A program made the translations under genes and the position numbers. Positions 55,290-64,000 of a DNA stretch of 64,000 nt are shown here, in pieces. How positions within the stretch are numbered: the stretch's first letter is position 1; every line of letters starts with the position of its first letter. The stretch is from Serripes groenlandicus. Its lineage: Eukaryota > Mollusca > Bivalvia > Cardiida > Cardiidae. The notes beneath the pieces are model-generated. The model ran no database searches. It was not told the DNA's origin and worked only from the letters and a program-made list of their open reading frames with translations. The stretch is taken from NCBI GenBank assembly GCA_031761405.1, contig JASEVX010000010.1, positions 29,394,674 to 29,458,673 of the forward strand. The letters are read 5' to 3'.

Positions 55290-55570
55290 ATCTTTTGACA
55301 GTAGAATACTGTTAGTTTGCCAGAATGTTGTCTTGGTGATTTTTTAGTTACGTTCTGAAATTGGTCATGATGTGTTCAAAGTTAGGCCATTCCAAAGTTA
55401 TGAAAAAAAATCTAGTTGGTATTCGATAGATTACCGTTTTAGCTCATTAGAATGGCTATTTGTAATCTAAATTGTTCGGGTAATCACATGTTCATCACCA
55501 GGTCGCTAGGCCATATTAACATAAAATATTGTTTACACTTTAGAAATGACTAAATTATCAAGAAAGGAGA
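55290..55570. repeat. Dispersed repeat of the 'agtttgccagaatgttgtct' style
   Basis: Words shared with the array at 32525-33645: 'cagaatgttgtcttg', 'ggtcatgatgtg', 'taggccat'. A single eroded stretch. Confidence 0.5.
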
Positions 55571-55669
55571 GAAAACAGTATCTATTAGTTTGGTGTTTGT
55601 TTCAATGATGCCCGATATTAATCAGGTCTTTTCAATTTAGGCCCTTCACATTGCACGATTGAGGGTTGT

Positions 55670-55706
55670 CAGAGACATATAAACACAGTGTATTTATATG
55701 TCTCTG
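55670..55706. repeat. Hairpin with 14-bp arms
   Basis: Arms 'cagagacatataaa' (55670-55683) and 'tttatatgtctctg' (55693-55706) are exact reverse complements with a 9-bp loop. Confidence 0.85.
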
Positions 55707-56118
55707 AGGTTGTTAAACTGCTTCGAATAATCTGAGTGCAACATGTAAAATCACAATTTCACTATTTGCCAAACTGTTCAATTTATAAAAATATAGGCAT
55801 ATATTATAATGCTCGATCTCCAAACTAAATTAGGCATTGATCGCTAATTGACTCTAGAACGTGCAGACGTGTATACATAACGTGTGTACACACTGACATC
55901 GTGTGTCCTTTAAACCTTTGTAAACCAGTCTTATCATCTAGACGCTTTCATATGTTTAAACAACTACACAATAAAGCGTTTATAATATTGAGATAATTAG
56001 AGTCTCGCGAGCTATTTATAGAACCTTTTGGAATTTCCAGATTTGAGTTATTTGCAAGGCAGATAGAACGCGCAATGATATTTATTATCTGCCCAATCAT
56101 GACGAAGATAATATAGAG

Positions 56119-56275
56119 GTTAATCAACACTGTTTTCGTATTACGGGATATAATACCTGAGGCCAGTTCACATATCTAGTAAAAAAACGAGTGCCGTAGG
56201 CACGAGGTTTTTTACTAGATATGTGAACTGGCCGAGGGAATTATATCCCGTAATACGAAAACAGTGTTGATTAAC
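56119..56275. mobile_element. 157-bp near-perfect palindromic MITE
   Basis: Outer arms 56119-56154 and 56240-56275 pair perfectly over 36 bp (starting 'gttaatcaacactg'). Inner arms 56161-56186 and 56208-56233 pair perfectly over 26 bp (starting 'ggccagttcacata'). The tip is 'gtgccgtaggcac'. No ORF, and no certain target-site duplication. Confidence 0.9.
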
Positions 56276-57187
56276 TTATATATTACATTTTATTTACAAG
56301 AATGTGCCTTTAATTCAATAAAGGTCTACTTTGCCTTACTTTCGAACGTCGCGCAAGAATACACCACAACGGTCACAACAGGTTGACCCGCTTCGAAGTG
56401 TCGGACATTTTGTTTGTGTCACTTGGTGAAGTTCGGGAAATTCAGCGTTCATATTTGGATTTTAATCACGGAAATATATTGAAACACATTTTAATAAAGT
56501 TTTAAAATGAATTGAAGTGTTATGATGTTGAATTTCAAAACATCTACTAATAGATATGGATTTTTAACTGGGCAACACGTGATGTGACTGAGTGACGTGA
56601 TAATTTCTGATGGACGACGTAAAACAAGCGAGAAAACTTCAGATCAGGCGGAAACTTCAGATCAGGCGTGTGATGGTGAGTTTATTTTCTAATCTATTTA
56701 AAGTAAATGTATTTACTGCGCTAACACACCATTATTGATCTTACAGAGATGGACTTTTTCAGTGCTTTTTTGAACCGAGATTTTCAAGGAAATGGTTTCC
56801 AAGAGTGAGCACTGTGAGTGTGAACTGCCTACCTATTTCTTGGTTCTGGCTAAGTGTGTATGTTGAGATGCACCATCACACTTGCTGGAATTGAGGGAGA
56901 GTGTAGGTTCTACCTGCAATTAAACCAGGATGATTGGGACAAACGACAGTAAACAACCATTTAAAACTGCCAACACAACTTTTATTTTGTCATAAAATTT
57001 CAATCATTGAATCAAGATCACTGTTTATCACAGTAAGATTAAGAATTAATTCCTTCAGTTTGGAAAAATATTACAATTTTAACTCAAAATTACAAAAAAA
57101 ATAATATTAATTTGTCCATTGTCGCACTGTAATATTGGGAATTATTTCCCTTGTCCATTGTTTCTCCAGTGTAAAGCGCACACTTTT
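56276..57187. other. 3' flank of the recombinase gene
   Basis: Contains a short tandem 'cttcagatcaggcgg' / 'cttcagatcaggcgt' at about 56637-56670, and on the minus strand an AATAAA (plus-strand tttatt at 56981-56986) about 200 bp after the recombinase stop. No second gene is recognised. Confidence 0.5.
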
Positions 57188-58636
57188 TTAATCTGATTCG
57201 GAGTCGGATACTATAGCTCTGATTCTTTTGAATTTCTTTGAGGGCGGCGATAATACTGCTGGATTTTCTGGCAATGACCCGAAATAAAATGTTCCACCAG
57301 CTATGTGTGTGGTGCCATTAAATACGGATGACATCATGGAATTTGCACTTTGTTTGTGGAAAATCTGACTACAGTTGGGCGACATGTTTTGCTTTGAATT
57401 GGAAGGCGTGAACTGAGTGAGGCTTTGTGGTGTTTTCTTTGTATTCATAAGCGCACCAGCAATCTGCTTTTGTTGAGGTTCATTCAGTTTTGAGTAGGAA
57501 TTGACACTCTGTAAGTTTTTATGTCCACTTATTTGGACAGTGGCTGCTGCATCCATTCCCAGGTCATTACATTTTTGTAACAGGTGTTTCCTTACACTGT
57601 GATTTGTTAGTTTGCGACCATCATTTAATGATTCGCACTTTGTCTTCATGGTTTTCACGATTTTATAAATGTGGTTTTTGCCCATCGGTTGATTCTTGAA
57701 CCATGGTTGTTGGGAGTTGAGGCTGCGAAGGGCATTAATCCCGAGAAAAAATGGCGCATCAGGATTCATCATTTCATGTGGCCGTTGTTGTTTATATATT
57801 TTGTACGCCTCAACTGGGCATCTTTCTTTATTTTCGCTATTGGCCCAAGCTTTTGGCTTGAATTTTCTGGTATTTTTTGGATCAGTTCCAACTCGAGTTT
57901 TTGTTTGTCTCTCTCTGATATGTGACAAATACTCATCCTCATCTTCATCACATAGCAGTTCTATATCTCCCCACTTGAGGTTCCTTTGCTCTACACCACC
58001 CCGCATTCCGAAGAGCAGAGAGAATGATAGATGTAGCAAATTTATGATTTGCTGAGGCGTCTCGTGTCCAAGCTGACCTGCCTCGAACAGCTTGTCAATG
58101 TCGGCATCGGTCAACTCGTCAGCTTCATTTGGTCTATTTCCAAGACCCTGTGATTTTAAGGATGTCATTTTTGCTTTTATAGCGTTGTTGCTATGTGGAA
58201 ATAGCGGACATTTATTGATTTGGTGTGGACAATTCTTATTTTTCAGATATCTGTCCATGCTGGACATGAAACCACGAATAGTCGATGGCTCATAATCATT
58301 ACCGTCAGCCTTTTTGATGCTTACAATAAAGTTTCCAAACAAAACATCAAGTTCATTGGTAGAAAGAGTCTCTATATCTCTATGTTCATTTTGAGCCCTA
58401 CAAAATTCTTTGAACAACCGTACGTCTGAATCAGTTTTCCTCTGGGTATTGACATTTTTCTGACCTGTTATAAAATTTGCAACTTCCTCATTATTCACTG
58501 GATTGAAACGAGATGTACTGGTAGAAGGCCTGGGTGGGGAGACAGGCTGACCCACATTTGGGATTTCCTCATATTCAGATTGTGCAAGCAGGCTCTCAAT
58601 GTCCTGTAAAGTCCAGGGTTGCATATACTCTGCCAT
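57188..58636 (-). CDS. Crypton-type tyrosine recombinase
   Basis: A DNA-breaking and rejoining enzyme of the tyrosine recombinase superfamily, of the kind carried by Crypton transposons and found in domesticated DUF3504 proteins. The frame is open from 58753, but I prefer the ATG at 58636 ('MAEYMQPWTLQDIESLLAQ') because the upstream 39 codons are Asn/Ile/Lys-rich and look untranslated. That gives 482 residues, typical for the family. Numbered from this Met: an N-terminal core-binding helix region about 60-165 ('RLFKEFCRAQN'); catalytic Arg at 212 in 'FGMRGGVEQRNLKWGDIE'; Lys at 246 in 'QTKTR'; 'CPVEAYKIY' about 273-281; His and Arg at 346 and 349 in 'LTNHSVRKHLL'; His 372 in 'ISGHKN'; nucleophile Tyr 381 in 'SVNSYSKLN'. 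A basic 'PPSKKFKRIR' near the C terminus may be a nuclear signal. There is no stop or frameshift. It is a single exon, as expected for a mobile element. It may lie inside the unseen first intron of the HSP70-like gene, on the same strand. Host-domesticated and still-mobile origins are both possible. Confidence 0.9.
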   Translation of the reverse strand: MAEYMQPWTLQDIESLLAQSEYEEIPNVGQPVSPPRPSTSTSRFNPVNNEEVANFITGQKNVNTQRKTDSDVRLFKEFCRAQNEHRDIETLSTNELDVLFGNFIVSIKKADGNDYEPSTIRGFMSSMDRYLKNKNCPHQINKCPLFPHSNNAIKAKMTSLKSQGLGNRPNEADELTDADIDKLFEAGQLGHETPQQIINLLHLSFSLLFGMRGGVEQRNLKWGDIELLCDEDEDEYLSHIRERQTKTRVGTDPKNTRKFKPKAWANSENKERCPVEAYKIYKQQRPHEMMNPDAPFFLGINALRSLNSQQPWFKNQPMGKNHIYKIVKTMKTKCESLNDGRKLTNHSVRKHLLQKCNDLGMDAAATVQISGHKNLQSVNSYSKLNEPQQKQIAGALMNTKKTPQSLTQFTPSNSKQNMSPNCSQIFHKQSANSMMSSVFNGTTHIAGGTFYFGSLPENPAVLSPPSKKFKRIRAIVSDSESD

Positions 58637-58989
58637 TGTTTCTGTTGTAAAGCAGACGACAATGACATTTGGATATCTTCTTGTTTTATCATTGATCAAT
58701 GAATAACATTTTCTGTTGTTGTTTATTTTATTTATTATTATTTTTATTTTCATTAAGTCATATTTATTTATTTTAATGAAATGGATTAGCCTACTATTAT
58801 TTTTTTTTATTATAAACTATTCAGATGTGTTTATGTCTATTTTAAGCATTTGGAAAAACAGCCATTCTATTTTAAGCTTAAAAAAGTAGTTCCGGCAAAA
58901 TCTTATAATTTCCCTAGGGATTTATTTCCCAAGGGAATTACCACTTTTAATTCCCACAGAATTACAGGCAGAAATGTAATATATTTACA

Positions 58990-59245
58990 TATTTTAACTC
59001 TATGTAGATAATGTCTCGATAAAACTCAAATATTAGTAACAATCCGGTACCAAAGTAGCACTGACATATTAATCCCGTCTCTGCATCAATGATGGAACTA
59101 TAACGGATGTGAGTAAATTAGTTTGCAGTAAGGAAAAAAAAACATCAACCGATTGTTCAAAACCGACTATGTAAATATTTTTCGTTGTTGTTGTTTCTGT
59201 TAGCATTGTGGCGATTGTCAAACCAATCGCCACAAAGATCAAGCC
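58990..59245 (+). repeat. Dispersed repeat, copy 2 (partner at 34480-34735)
   Basis: Collinear with 34480-34735. It ends 'gcgattgtcaaaccaatcgc', and here the last 25 bp form a short inverted repeat ('gtggcgattg' with 'caatcgccac'). Confidence 0.7.
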
Positions 59246-59399
59246 AACATATAAATACTTACAGACATATTACTATGAATACAAAAGTGTATAAACAAGG
59301 ACAGTAACGTGAACAAACCATAGTCGGCCAACGGGGGAAGGTGTGCAATCTTCTTTCAGGAAACAACACAATCTCATTAAAAACAGAAACAAAACTAGC

Positions 59400-59844
59400 A
59401 GTAAGTGAGGTCAAAGGTCAGTGTCAAGGTATTAGTGGTGATAATTTTGGTTCTTAATCTTCTGAATATGCATAATAAGTGAGCAGGAACTATGGCAAAG
59501 ACATGCTTTTTCTTTAAATAACGTCAAAAGTCAAGGTTATGGTCACATCAATTATATTTGGTACAGGATACACCCTATGTGGAAGATGCATCATCGTACC
59601 CATTTTGAGAACTGTATCCGCAATAGCATAGCAAGCTATATATTTTATGGGCATCAATGTCAAGGTCACAGTGACCTAGATGTGGAATGCAAGACTTTAT
59701 CTGTTCAAGATTCATCGTTATACCGCATTTGGTAAATCTATGTGCGAAAGCATAGGCAATGGTCACACGTTTTTCTATTAAAGTGGTATCAAGGTCAAAG
59801 TTAAAGTGATATATTGGTCGTCAAAGACACAACGTCTTAACTGA
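59400..59844. repeat. Tandem-type repeat with 'caaggtcacagtgacct' words
   Basis: Units carry 'aggtcaaaggtcagtgtcaa', 'ggttatggtcacatc', 'aaggtcacagtgacctag' and 'gcatttggtaaatctatgtg', plus 'gcataggcaatggtcacacg'. The style is common in bivalve DNA. It runs into the long repeat unit, whose first bases ('gtcaatgtcaatg') belong to the same motif. Confidence 0.65.
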
Positions 59845-60473
59845 ATTAAATGTCAATGTCAATGGCATAGTGACCTAAATGTTTGCATATGCATCAACAT
59901 GTTTTTACCTTAATTGAAAAGATATAGAAAATATGTATCGGACACTGTTGATTTGTAAGGCCTTGTGGTGCAGGGCTGTGTGGTGAGGGGAGGGATGACA
60001 GACGTAGGGACACACGGACGATATTCCGGTGGGGAACTAATAAAAGGGTAATGGTATTTTGCAATTCGAAGAGCATGTGGTGTAACAAACAAGTGAAAAT
60101 GTACATCACCTCATATATGAAGACCCCAAATCAATTCCTATGATAGGGTCGACAATCCCTGTATTCACAGAGCTCGTTGTATAAACACTCGGTGTGAAAA
60201 TACCCGGACGTTGTACGTAGACGAATGTAACAGCTGCCGCAACAACAACAGCGAGTTTCATATATATATCTTGATGATCCATCTGGAACGGTGTAAATTG
60301 TGTCCCTTAGTTCACAGTTTGTTGTTTAGTCTTTCAAATTATCGATCTATTCAATCTTTCTTTTCACTGCGAAATATGAAAAAGAAACGTAGTCGAATTT
60401 AAACATGATTTCTTCCTTTGTTGGAATGATCATTTATTCATCACGTTTCCAAACCTTTACGGAATTGTATTTG

Positions 60474-60705
60474 ATTGTACTTCTACTATCACTACTTCTA
60501 CTACTACTTTTACTTATACTACTACAACTACAACTACTACTACTACTACTTCTACTTCTACTACTCCTACTCCTACTACTACTTCTACTATCACTACTTC
60601 TACTACTACTACTACTACTTTTACTACTTCTACTACTACAACTACAACTACTACTACTACTACTTCTACCTTTACTACTCCTACTCCTACTACTACTTCT
60701 ACCAT

Positions 60706-60742
<37 letters not shown>

Positions 60743-60840
60743 TCGACATCTACTACTACAACTACAACTACTACTACTACTACTACTTCTACTTCTACTA
60801 CTCCTACTCCTACTACTACTTCTACTATCACTACTACTAC
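60474..60840. repeat. CTA/CTT-rich microsatellite, expanded
   Basis: Longer version of 662-815 with higher-order blocks ('acaactacaactacta' recurs three to four times). Long poly-Leu, poly-Tyr and poly-Val frames here are artefacts. Confidence 0.92.
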
Positions 60841-62518
60841 CAATAACATTTTTATTAATAATAATAATAATTATAACAATAATATATTTTATAAATGATG
60901 ATAATAATCAAAATAACCAATATTTAAGATAGAGTCTTGAAAAACACCCAATGCTTTATGGAAAAGCCACTCTATTAATAAACGTTACTGTTCTTTTTCC
61001 GTACACACGGCTATTTCCACTTTTTATTCGAGGCTAACAGCTGAGATGATCCGATTGTAAAAAGAGTTATTTCCCATTCAGTGTCATTCAAATAGAAGTC
61101 GATCGTCACAACTATTTGGGACGAATTGCAAAATCTTCACATATTTATCATTTATGCACAAACAACGCCTGAAGTCAAAATTGTCTTTTTTCATATCTCC
61201 ATATGAGTCGTTCCATGAGAAAACCAACATTATGGACTCTGCGTAATATATCGACCCAGATCAGCCTGCGCTGTCCGCATTGGCTATTCCGAGCCGACAC
61301 ATTCATCTCAAGTGGATAGAGTATAGAGTAATGTTTCCTAAAACAGAAAGTCAACAGGAGGCGTAAAGTGTCTACCCGGATTAGTCTGCTCCTCTTTTTT
61401 GTCAAAGTGTCTGATTGTGGGCAAGGGTTATTGGCAGCAAATGTTGGCTCTTCTTCAGAATATATGAACAATCCGACTCTTTATTAAACACGCTTTCAAC
61501 CATTTTCAACATACAACACATTTGTAGCAGACGACGTTGATTTTTATCTACATGTAGGCGGAAATGTGGAAAAACTCTGTAAATAAAAGTGTAATTACCA
61601 CAATGCTTCCAAAAGTCGTCATCTGCAGATGCGTCGAAATGCGTATGTATGATTTAAAGGGGATAACACAGTATATACACTTGTATGTATTTTCTTCATT
61701 CAAAAATATGGGGAAAAAGTGGCGACTTAATAAAAGAAAAATAACCCATATTGTACATTTTAAATCCCATGGATTATCTCCCACCTAAGTCCAACTTTAC
61801 AAAACAAATTTAGACTTGCAATATACGAAAGTCTTTTTAAACGCATGTTGTATTTGAAATAATTGACATATTGATATTAATCGATAATCAAGTTTGATTA
61901 AAGAATTGGACGACATAACTCTAACCGATTTAACCGAGGCATGTGTACACTGTTAGATTACAAATGGGTCTAGTATTTCCGATTAATAATCGATACTCAA
62001 TTCAAACCCTATACATATATCGATATTTACTGCTTTTATTCAAAACCTATTATTTCAGTAGGAACTCATGATATACACAAATGAGCCGTCCCGCTAGAAA
62101 ACTAATAGTGTGGTCTCTGCGTAAAGCATCGATCCGGATCAGTCTAAGCATGCAACGCAGCCTAATCCGGCCAGAACATTTTCGCTTCCTGTTGGTTTTC
62201 TGTTTTAGGAATCATTACACTATACCTCTATACCCCTGAGACGGAATGTGTCGGCCCGGATCTGATCTGTGTCGATACATTACGCAGAATCCATAATGTT
62301 GGTTTTCTCGTGGATCGGCTGAAATTCGAGATCTTCAATAGGGTCAATTTAACCAGTTTTAATTGACTTTTGTAAGACAGAAAGCAATAATCCTATGCAT
62401 GAACAATTTCGAAAATTCTAGATTGAAATTCATGTTTATTTAGTAACATTATATGTATATAGGGTTTGTTTATTACCATAAGCATAAATGCTTCGTAGCG
62501 TTGTATTGTAAATGTGGA

Positions 62519-62780
62519 TTGATTGATTGGTGTTTAACGCCGCTTTCAACAATTGTTCAGTTATAATAGAGCGTTTTCTGGGTACGTTACCAGTACCACT
62601 CGTCCATTTATCCTGACACCAGTCAGTCAGACGTTATGCTAACCCCGCAACCCTAAGCGCCTATGTGGGTAGCCACTACTACCATTTTCAAATTCATTAG
62701 TATGACCCGATCGGGGATCGAACACGCGACCTCTCGAACCCGAGGCGGACGCTCTACTACTACACCACCAAGGTGGTATG
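62519..62780 (-). mobile_element. SINE family A, orthologous insertion in copy 2
   Basis: Same insertion as 2493-2754, with flanks 'tgtaaatgtgga' and 'tttaaatgtgga'. Proof that this SINE predates the duplication. Confidence 0.9.
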
Positions 62781-64000
62781 TTTAAATGTGGAACATCATC
62801 GGCTGTTTCAATAATGTTCACTTTGTGTTGAATCCTTTTTCACAATTTTCGTGGAAAACGTGTTACTGAAAAAAGCACATCGCAATGTTCATACCATCTT
62901 GTACTGATGGCTGCCAAATTGCTTATTGGAAAGTTGTACTACATTGTATCTTTCACTGGAAGACGTTGGTTATACTACAAATGCCTGATTTTTCAGTTTG
63001 GAAAAAAAACGTTCCTAAAGTTAGAACATCGTAAGTTTCTAAACATAGAACAGATAAATGGAAAATATTATGTCCCTGACTTACGATATGAACTTTATCT
63101 GACGAGGTTGGGAGAAACGATCATTGTCGAGCCTTTGGCGAGACAATTATCATTTCTCCCAGCCGAGTCAGTTACATGTATCAACATATTTGAGCCATTC
63201 CACGAGAAAACCAACATTATGGACTCTGCCTAATGTATCGACGCAGATCAGCCTACACAGGCTAATCACGGCCGACACATTCAGTCTCAGGGGGATAGGT
63301 GGTATCGAGTAATGATTCCTGAAACGCGGCATTCTTAGGCAGATCGGGGTCGATCCTTTACGCAGTCAAACAATTTGGTTTTCTGGTGAAACTGCTCATT
63401 TATATTTCTGAAAATAAGTATACATGTAAACATGAACATAAAGTTTATCATATCAGTGTTATAAATCCCATAATCCGCCCATTGTTCTATTCCTGGACGT
63501 TTCAAGAATGCTGAAGCCACTTTACCCCCAATGTGTGTGACTTTTTTTTTATCGTTTAAGTACTTAAGGTGCTGAACCCTAGATTATAGATATTATAGTC
63601 AAGTTTTTAAACATTTTCAAAAGTTGTCTTTTGAAATGTTAGACACTTAATTCTGTGATAAAATGAAAGTGATAATTTCACTTTCAAGTACAATAAACAT
63701 CTAAATATTGATTGTTCATGCTTCATTTATACTTGGTAGACATACCCATTGAGCCAATTGTTGTATATTGTCATGATTTTCATTTTCTGCCAAAACAGAT
63801 TGAAGTATTGTTATACTTCGTTGTCAATATTAGTCATATTTGCAGAAGTTTCAACCTTTCAACATTTTGATAGCAATCTGAAGTTCAGCACCTTTAAAAT
63901 ATGTGAGTTCATCACATGTCCTTTAAATTGTTCGATTAAGAACACATTTAATGAGAGCTGAATAAAGCTATTACAATTATTGTCAAAATAGTTGGAACCC

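Larger units (their letters stand above)
59845..64000 (+). repeat. Long repeat unit, copy 2 (right edge cut by window)
   Basis: Direct-orientation match to copy 1. It contains at the same relative places the poly-CTA tract (60474-60840), MITEs (61203-61400, 61467-61665, 62085-62325, 63195-63402) and the SINE (62519-62780). It lacks the 1.37-kb block of copy 1 and carries a small extra segment near 62448-62475. The spacing between equivalent left parts of the two copies is about 59.8 kb. Confidence 0.88.

Noticed and set aside
55985..56050. Heat-shock element upstream of the HSP70-like gene
   Set aside because: 'agaaccttttggaatttcc' resembles alternating GAA/TTC units but does not keep the five-base phase.
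52658..57000. First exon of the HSP70-like gene
   Set aside because: No minus-strand stretch encoding an 'IGIDLGTT'-like motif with a fitting donor was found, so none is annotated.
57671..58429. Plus-strand ORFs across the recombinase
   Set aside because: Shadows of the minus-strand gene, which alone shows conserved domain residues.
1..64000. Giant transposon with long terminal repeats formed by the two 4-5 kb direct repeats
   Set aside because: The repeats contain older SINEs, MITEs and a degraded tandem copy and carry no LTR-type ends, primer site or integrase. A segmental duplication or dispersed repeat is simpler.

Overview
The window is AT-rich, gene-poor, intron-bearing animal DNA, most likely from a bivalve mollusc. 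The grounds are the dense tRNA-headed SINEs whose tails end in a GCGGCGTTAAACACCAATCAATC-like motif, the many fold-back MITEs, the repeats with 'aggtcaaattgaagg' or 'caaggtcacagtgacct' units, a divergent HSP70-like gene with long introns, and a GT10 fucosyltransferase. Class Bivalvia is an inference from remembered repeat styles; nothing here fixes the species. No bacterial or viral gene organisation is present.

Layout. (1) 1-6.7 kb is a long repeat unit. A second, direct-orientation copy begins at about 59.85 kb and runs off the right edge. An older, degraded copy lies directly after the first (5.6-6.7 kb) and a short fragment sits at 54.2 kb. (2) 6.9-8.9 kb is a dead non-LTR retrotransposon with a recognisable reverse transcriptase. 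(3) 9-16 kb is mostly SINEs, fold-back elements and unassigned sequence. (4) 16.7-17.7 kb (minus) is the last coding exon of an alpha-1,3-fucosyltransferase; behind it, at 19.0-19.75 kb, are a decayed duplicate of its 5' part and a small tandem array derived from the same exon edge. (5) 20.4-21.1 kb is a 38-bp minisatellite. (6) 22-40 kb is accessory, repeat-rich DNA with no convincing gene. (7) 40.2-52.7 kb (minus) is an HSP70-like gene of which I could join six exons (591 codons plus stop) in one continuous frame; the first exon, with the start codon, was not found. Its introns hold a second LINE nested in a SINE, two broken extra copies of one HSP70 exon, and a 44-bp minisatellite. (8) 57.2-58.6 kb (minus) is an uninterrupted Crypton-type tyrosine recombinase gene with all expected catalytic residues. 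(9) 59.4-64 kb is a tandem repeat followed by the second copy of the long unit.

The three protein genes look unrelated in function: a Golgi glycan-fucosylating enzyme, an HSP70 relative that has lost key ATPase residues, and a DNA recombinase of mobile-element origin. The most notable signals are the triplicated HSP70 exon with two frameshifted copies inside a minisatellite intron, the predicted loss of ATPase chemistry in that gene, the intact Crypton-like recombinase, and the about 59.8-kb-spaced direct repeats whose shared SINE and MITE insertions give a relative history.
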